From contig CAKPZX010000012.1 in the NCBI GenBank assembly GCA_934215455.1, positions 1 to 37,096 on the forward strand: a stretch of 37,096 nucleotides of DNA, written 5' to 3'. Position numbers and translations under genes: made by a program. The stretch is from an uncultured Streptococcus sp. (lineage in GTDB: Bacteria; Bacillota; Bacilli; Lactobacillales; Streptococcaceae). A model generated the notes under the pieces. It was not told where the DNA came from and ran no database searches. It worked only from the letters and a program-made list of their open reading frames with translations. This document shows positions 34,635 to 37,096 of the stretch, piece after piece; position 1 is the stretch's first letter, and every line of letters starts with the position of its first letter.

Positions 34635-35865
34635 AACCAGATGGTGCCATCGATTCCGTTCAAAGGAGACCTTGAAGCGATACCAAGATAAACAATTGGC
34701 ACGCTACCACGCATTTATCACTTCTCAATCTCCCTATTTTCAAACCCATTCTCCCGAATCCTTTGGAACCATGGATAAAACCTTCATGATGACACATTTC
34801 AATGAACTCAATACCCTGGGAGTGGATCGAGATCAGGCTTTAGAGATGGCGATTCGCGGAGAACAAACGCGAGATTTTACCGAGATGAATGGAGAAGTAG
34901 CAGTGGGCTTGTCTTCTGGGACTTCAGGCCACCGAGGAGTTTTTGTCACCACAGAAAAAGAAAGAAGTATGTGGGCTGCAGCGATTCTAGCCAAGATGCT
35001 ACCGAAAGGAAAACTGTTTGGTCATCGCATTGCCTTTTTCTTACGAGCGGACAATGAACTCTATCAAACCATTAATTCAGGCCTTATCCGCTTGGAATAT
35101 TTTGATATTTTCAAGGATAGCAAGGAGCATTTAGAGCGTCTCAAAGACTATCAACCAACCATTGTGGTCGCACCAGCTTCAACCTTGATTGAGTTAGCCA
35201 ACTATGTCAGCAATCAGCAACTTGCGATCCAACCTGTCAAGGTTGTTTCTGTTGCAGAGATTCTAGAAGATCGAGATGCTCAGACCATCGCCAAAGCTTT
35301 TCAACTAGACAAGGTTGATCAGGTCTACCAAGCGACAGAGGGATTTTTAGCTTGTACCTGTTCAGAAGGCAATCTACATCTCAACGAAGATATTTTGTAT
35401 GTCGAAAAAGAGTATCTTGATGATAGCCGCTTTTATCCGATTATTACGGATTTCAAACGAACCAGTCAACCCATCTATCGCTACCGACTCAATGATATTT
35501 TGGTGGAAGAAAAGTCTCCTTGCCCTTGTGGTTCCGTCTTTACTCGAATCGCAAAGATCGAAGGACGATCAGACGATATCTTCTATTTCAAAAAAGAAGA
35601 TGGCAGTAGCCAGATGATCTATCCGGATTTTATTCGACGGTGCATTCTCTTTGTCGAAAATATTCAGGACTATCAAGTAACTCAGTTGGCAGATGGATCC
35701 ATTACCATTGCCTTGAGTCACCGGACAGAGTCTATGGAGCAAGCGATCTTTGCTCAATTTGAACTCTTAGCTCAGCAAAAACAATTCATCCTCCCAAGTA
35801 TTCAATTTATCGATTACCAATGGGATCCAACACGTAAATTAAAACGTGTTCAACGACTTCAATAA
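34600..35865 (+). CDS. F390-synthetase/phenylacetate-CoA-ligase-like adenylating enzyme
   Basis: A 421-residue adenylate-forming enzyme. The ATP-binding loop is LSSGTSGHRG (104-113), with a YQATEG motif corresponding to the adenine-site A5-type segment and a CPCG pair in SPCPCGSVF shared with the PaaK/F390 synthetase branch. Members activate a carboxylate as acyl-AMP, some passing it to CoA. The substrate is not known; a fatty or hydroxy acid is plausible next to a KAS III. AAAGGA six bases before the ATG supports this start, giving a 35-base overlap with the upstream gene. Confidence 0.82.
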   Translation: MKKTVFLKTFIETRWCHRFRSKETLKRYQDKQLARYHAFITSQSPYFQTHSPESFGTMDKTFMMTHFNELNTLGVDRDQALEMAIRGEQTRDFTEMNGEVAVGLSSGTSGHRGVFVTTEKERSMWAAAILAKMLPKGKLFGHRIAFFLRADNELYQTINSGLIRLEYFDIFKDSKEHLERLKDYQPTIVVAPASTLIELANYVSNQQLAIQPVKVVSVAEILEDRDAQTIAKAFQLDKVDQVYQATEGFLACTCSEGNLHLNEDILYVEKEYLDDSRFYPIITDFKRTSQPIYRYRLNDILVEEKSPCPCGSVFTRIAKIEGRSDDIFYFKKEDGSSQMIYPDFIRRCILFVENIQDYQVTQLADGSITIALSHRTESMEQAIFAQFELLAQQKQFILPSIQFIDYQWDPTRKLKRVQRLQ

Positions 35866-35877
35866 AAGGAGAATCCT

Positions 35878-36822
35878 ATGACTACTGTAAAAAGACATTT
35901 GCAAATTAAAGGCTATGGAACAGCGCTTCCAGCTCATACAGTAACTTTCAAAGACCAAACTCGTTACCGCGTGAAAGAAGGAGAAGAAACACAGATTGAT
36001 CTAGCAGAACGTGCGATTAAGGCTGCTTTAAACCATGCGGGACTTGAAATGGCAGACATCGACTGCTTGGTTTCGGCTAGTGCGGTTGGCGTTCAGCCCA
36101 TTCCTTGTACAGCTGCCCTTATTCATGAGCGCGTGGCCAAGGGACTGACGATTCCTGCTATGGATATCAACACCACTTGTACCAGTTTTGTATCAGCTTT
36201 AAGCACTGTTTCTTATCTGATTGAAGGTGGAGAATACCGTCGGGTTCTGATTGTATCTAGTGAAGTAGGTAGCCTAGGGCTGAATCCCAAACAAAAAGAA
36301 AGCTTTGAACTGTTTAGCGATGGAGCTGCAGCCTTTATTTTTGAAGCAACAAAGGAAGATAAAGGAATCATTGCCAGTATGCAACGTACCTGGTCTGAGG
36401 GAGCCCATGATACTGAAATTCGTGGTGGTTTGACAGCTTATCATCCGAAATTGTACTCTGAAGCAACCAAGACTGATTTCATGTTTGATATGAAAGGGAA
36501 GAAGATTCTTTTGCTTTCTGCCCGTGTTATTCCAGAAATGTTCCAAGAATTCCAAGAGAAATCAGGCATTTCTAAAGATGCTGTAGACTATATTATTCCT
36601 CACCAAGCAAGCCGTGCCTTACCACTTGTCATGGACAAATTGGGCGTCAGCAAAGACAAGTACCTCAATATTGTCAGTGATTATGGAAATATGGTTTCGG
36701 TAGCCGTACCTTTCGGCCTAGCCTATGCACTGGATCATGGCTATGTGAAGGAAGGAGATACCATCTTCTTGATGGGAACTGCAGCAGGGATGACGGTCAA
36801 TATGTTGGCACTGAAACTTTAA
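35878..36822 (+). CDS. KAS III-like beta-ketoacyl synthase
   Basis: A 314-residue thiolase-fold condensing enzyme. The catalytic triad is complete: C101 in NTTCTSF, H242 in PHQASRA and N271 in DYGNMVS. The GNMVSVA segment departs from the GNTSAAS of housekeeping FabH, and the gene lies outside any fatty-acid locus, so this is a specialised KAS III (DarB/OleA/PqsD-like class) rather than FabH (inference). It would condense an acyl-thioester with a malonyl or second acyl unit. AAAGGAG precedes the ATG. Last gene of the cluster, followed by a terminator. Confidence 0.88.
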   Translation: MTTVKRHLQIKGYGTALPAHTVTFKDQTRYRVKEGEETQIDLAERAIKAALNHAGLEMADIDCLVSASAVGVQPIPCTAALIHERVAKGLTIPAMDINTTCTSFVSALSTVSYLIEGGEYRRVLIVSSEVGSLGLNPKQKESFELFSDGAAAFIFEATKEDKGIIASMQRTWSEGAHDTEIRGGLTAYHPKLYSEATKTDFMFDMKGKKILLLSARVIPEMFQEFQEKSGISKDAVDYIIPHQASRALPLVMDKLGVSKDKYLNIVSDYGNMVSVAVPFGLAYALDHGYVKEGDTIFLMGTAAGMTVNMLALKL

Positions 36823-36861
36823 TGATGAATCCTCTTATTTCAAGCTCAAAAAGAATCAAGT

Positions 36862-36887
36862 CCCGCTAGTCTTTAGCGGGCTTTTTT
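36862..36887 (+). terminator. Rho-independent terminator after the KAS III gene
   Basis: Stem CCCGCTA/TAGCGGG (36862-36868 with 36874-36880), extended by outer A-T pairs, and a T6 tract. Confidence 0.85.
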
Positions 36888-36895
36888 GATATAAT
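36887..36895 (+). promoter_or_regulatory. Extended -10 promoter of ylxM
   Basis: TGA followed by TATAAT (36890-36895), directly behind the terminator. The expected start point is at or within a base or two of the ylxM ATG (36903), so the transcript could be leaderless or nearly so. Confidence 0.55.
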
Positions 36896-36902
36896 GAAAG
36901 GT

Positions 36903-37096
36903 ATGGAAATTGAGAAAACCAACCGAATGAATGCGCTCTTTGAGTTTTATGCAGCGCTCTTGACGGACAAGCAGATGAACTACATCGAGCTCTACTACGC
37001 AGATGACTACAGCTTGGCTGAGATTGCAGAAGAGTTTGGAGTGAGCCGTCAAGCGGTCTATGACAATATTAAACGTACAGAAAAGATTTTGGAAGA
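36903..37096 (+). CDS. ylxM: YlxM/p13-like DNA-binding protein, N-terminal part
   Basis: The first 64 codons of a gene cut by the right edge. The product begins [20 protein letters not shown] and carries a sigma-4-like helix-turn-helix ([25 protein letters not shown]), the UPF0122/YlxM pattern. YlxM genes normally precede ffh of the signal recognition particle, which should lie just beyond the window. M9 is an alternative start; neither has a well-spaced ribosome site. Confidence 0.88.

Overview
The window looks like a chromosomal segment of an oral (mitis/sanguinis-type) Streptococcus. Four things point there: low-to-moderate G+C, A/T-rich promoters with frequent extended -10 boxes, strong AGGAGG-type ribosome sites, and streptococcal gene neighbourhoods (tdk-GNAT-prfA-prmC-sua5-glyA; guaA beside a GntR regulator; ylxM at the right edge). 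The species assignment is inference. No rRNA, tRNA, IS element, prophage or CRISPR array was recognised.

Layout. 1-276 is the 3' end of an NADH oxidase gene, followed by a CLC chloride/proton antiporter (396-1940). 2051-6700 is an iron-uptake/Tat operon: EfeM-type lipoprotein, Tat-signal DyP peroxidase EfeB, FTR1 permease EfeU, TatC and TatA. Its promoter carries two CodY-like boxes. An unlisted 36-codon membrane peptide gene (6787-6897) follows with its own promoter and inverted repeat, then a 460-base gap holding terminators and a branched RNA-like fold. 7361-12285 is an A+T-rich accessory island that reads as an orphan immunity array: a membrane-anchored unknown, three PoNi-type (DUF1910/DUF1911) paralogues, one YwqK/MORN-like protein and a homologous pair of small acidic proteins, with no toxin in sight. 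An alpha/beta hydrolase closes it.

13234-16233 is a purine block: guaC, a guanine riboswitch and xpt-pbuX. A MATE exporter and ilvD (CodY box at its promoter) follow. A minus-strand 4-oxalocrotonate tautomerase lies opposite the housekeeping run tdk, GNAT, prfA, prmC, sua5, glyA, a nucleoid-associated protein and a Pmp23-like lysozyme-fold protein (19892-26380). Two exported proteins (DUF915, DUF1002) come next. A repeat-rich gap of 384 bases then holds duplicated minus-strand terminators and a structured intergenic element in front of convergent guaA, with a GntR regulator divergent from it.

31581-36822 is a tightly coupled five-gene cluster: GT1-type glycosyltransferase, 3beta-HSD-like SDR reductase, metallo-beta-lactamase-fold hydrolase, F390-synthetase-like adenylating enzyme and KAS III-like condensing enzyme. 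Together they resemble a compact pathway for a glycosylated fatty-acyl product, and this is the best candidate here for an undescribed system. The window ends inside ylxM.
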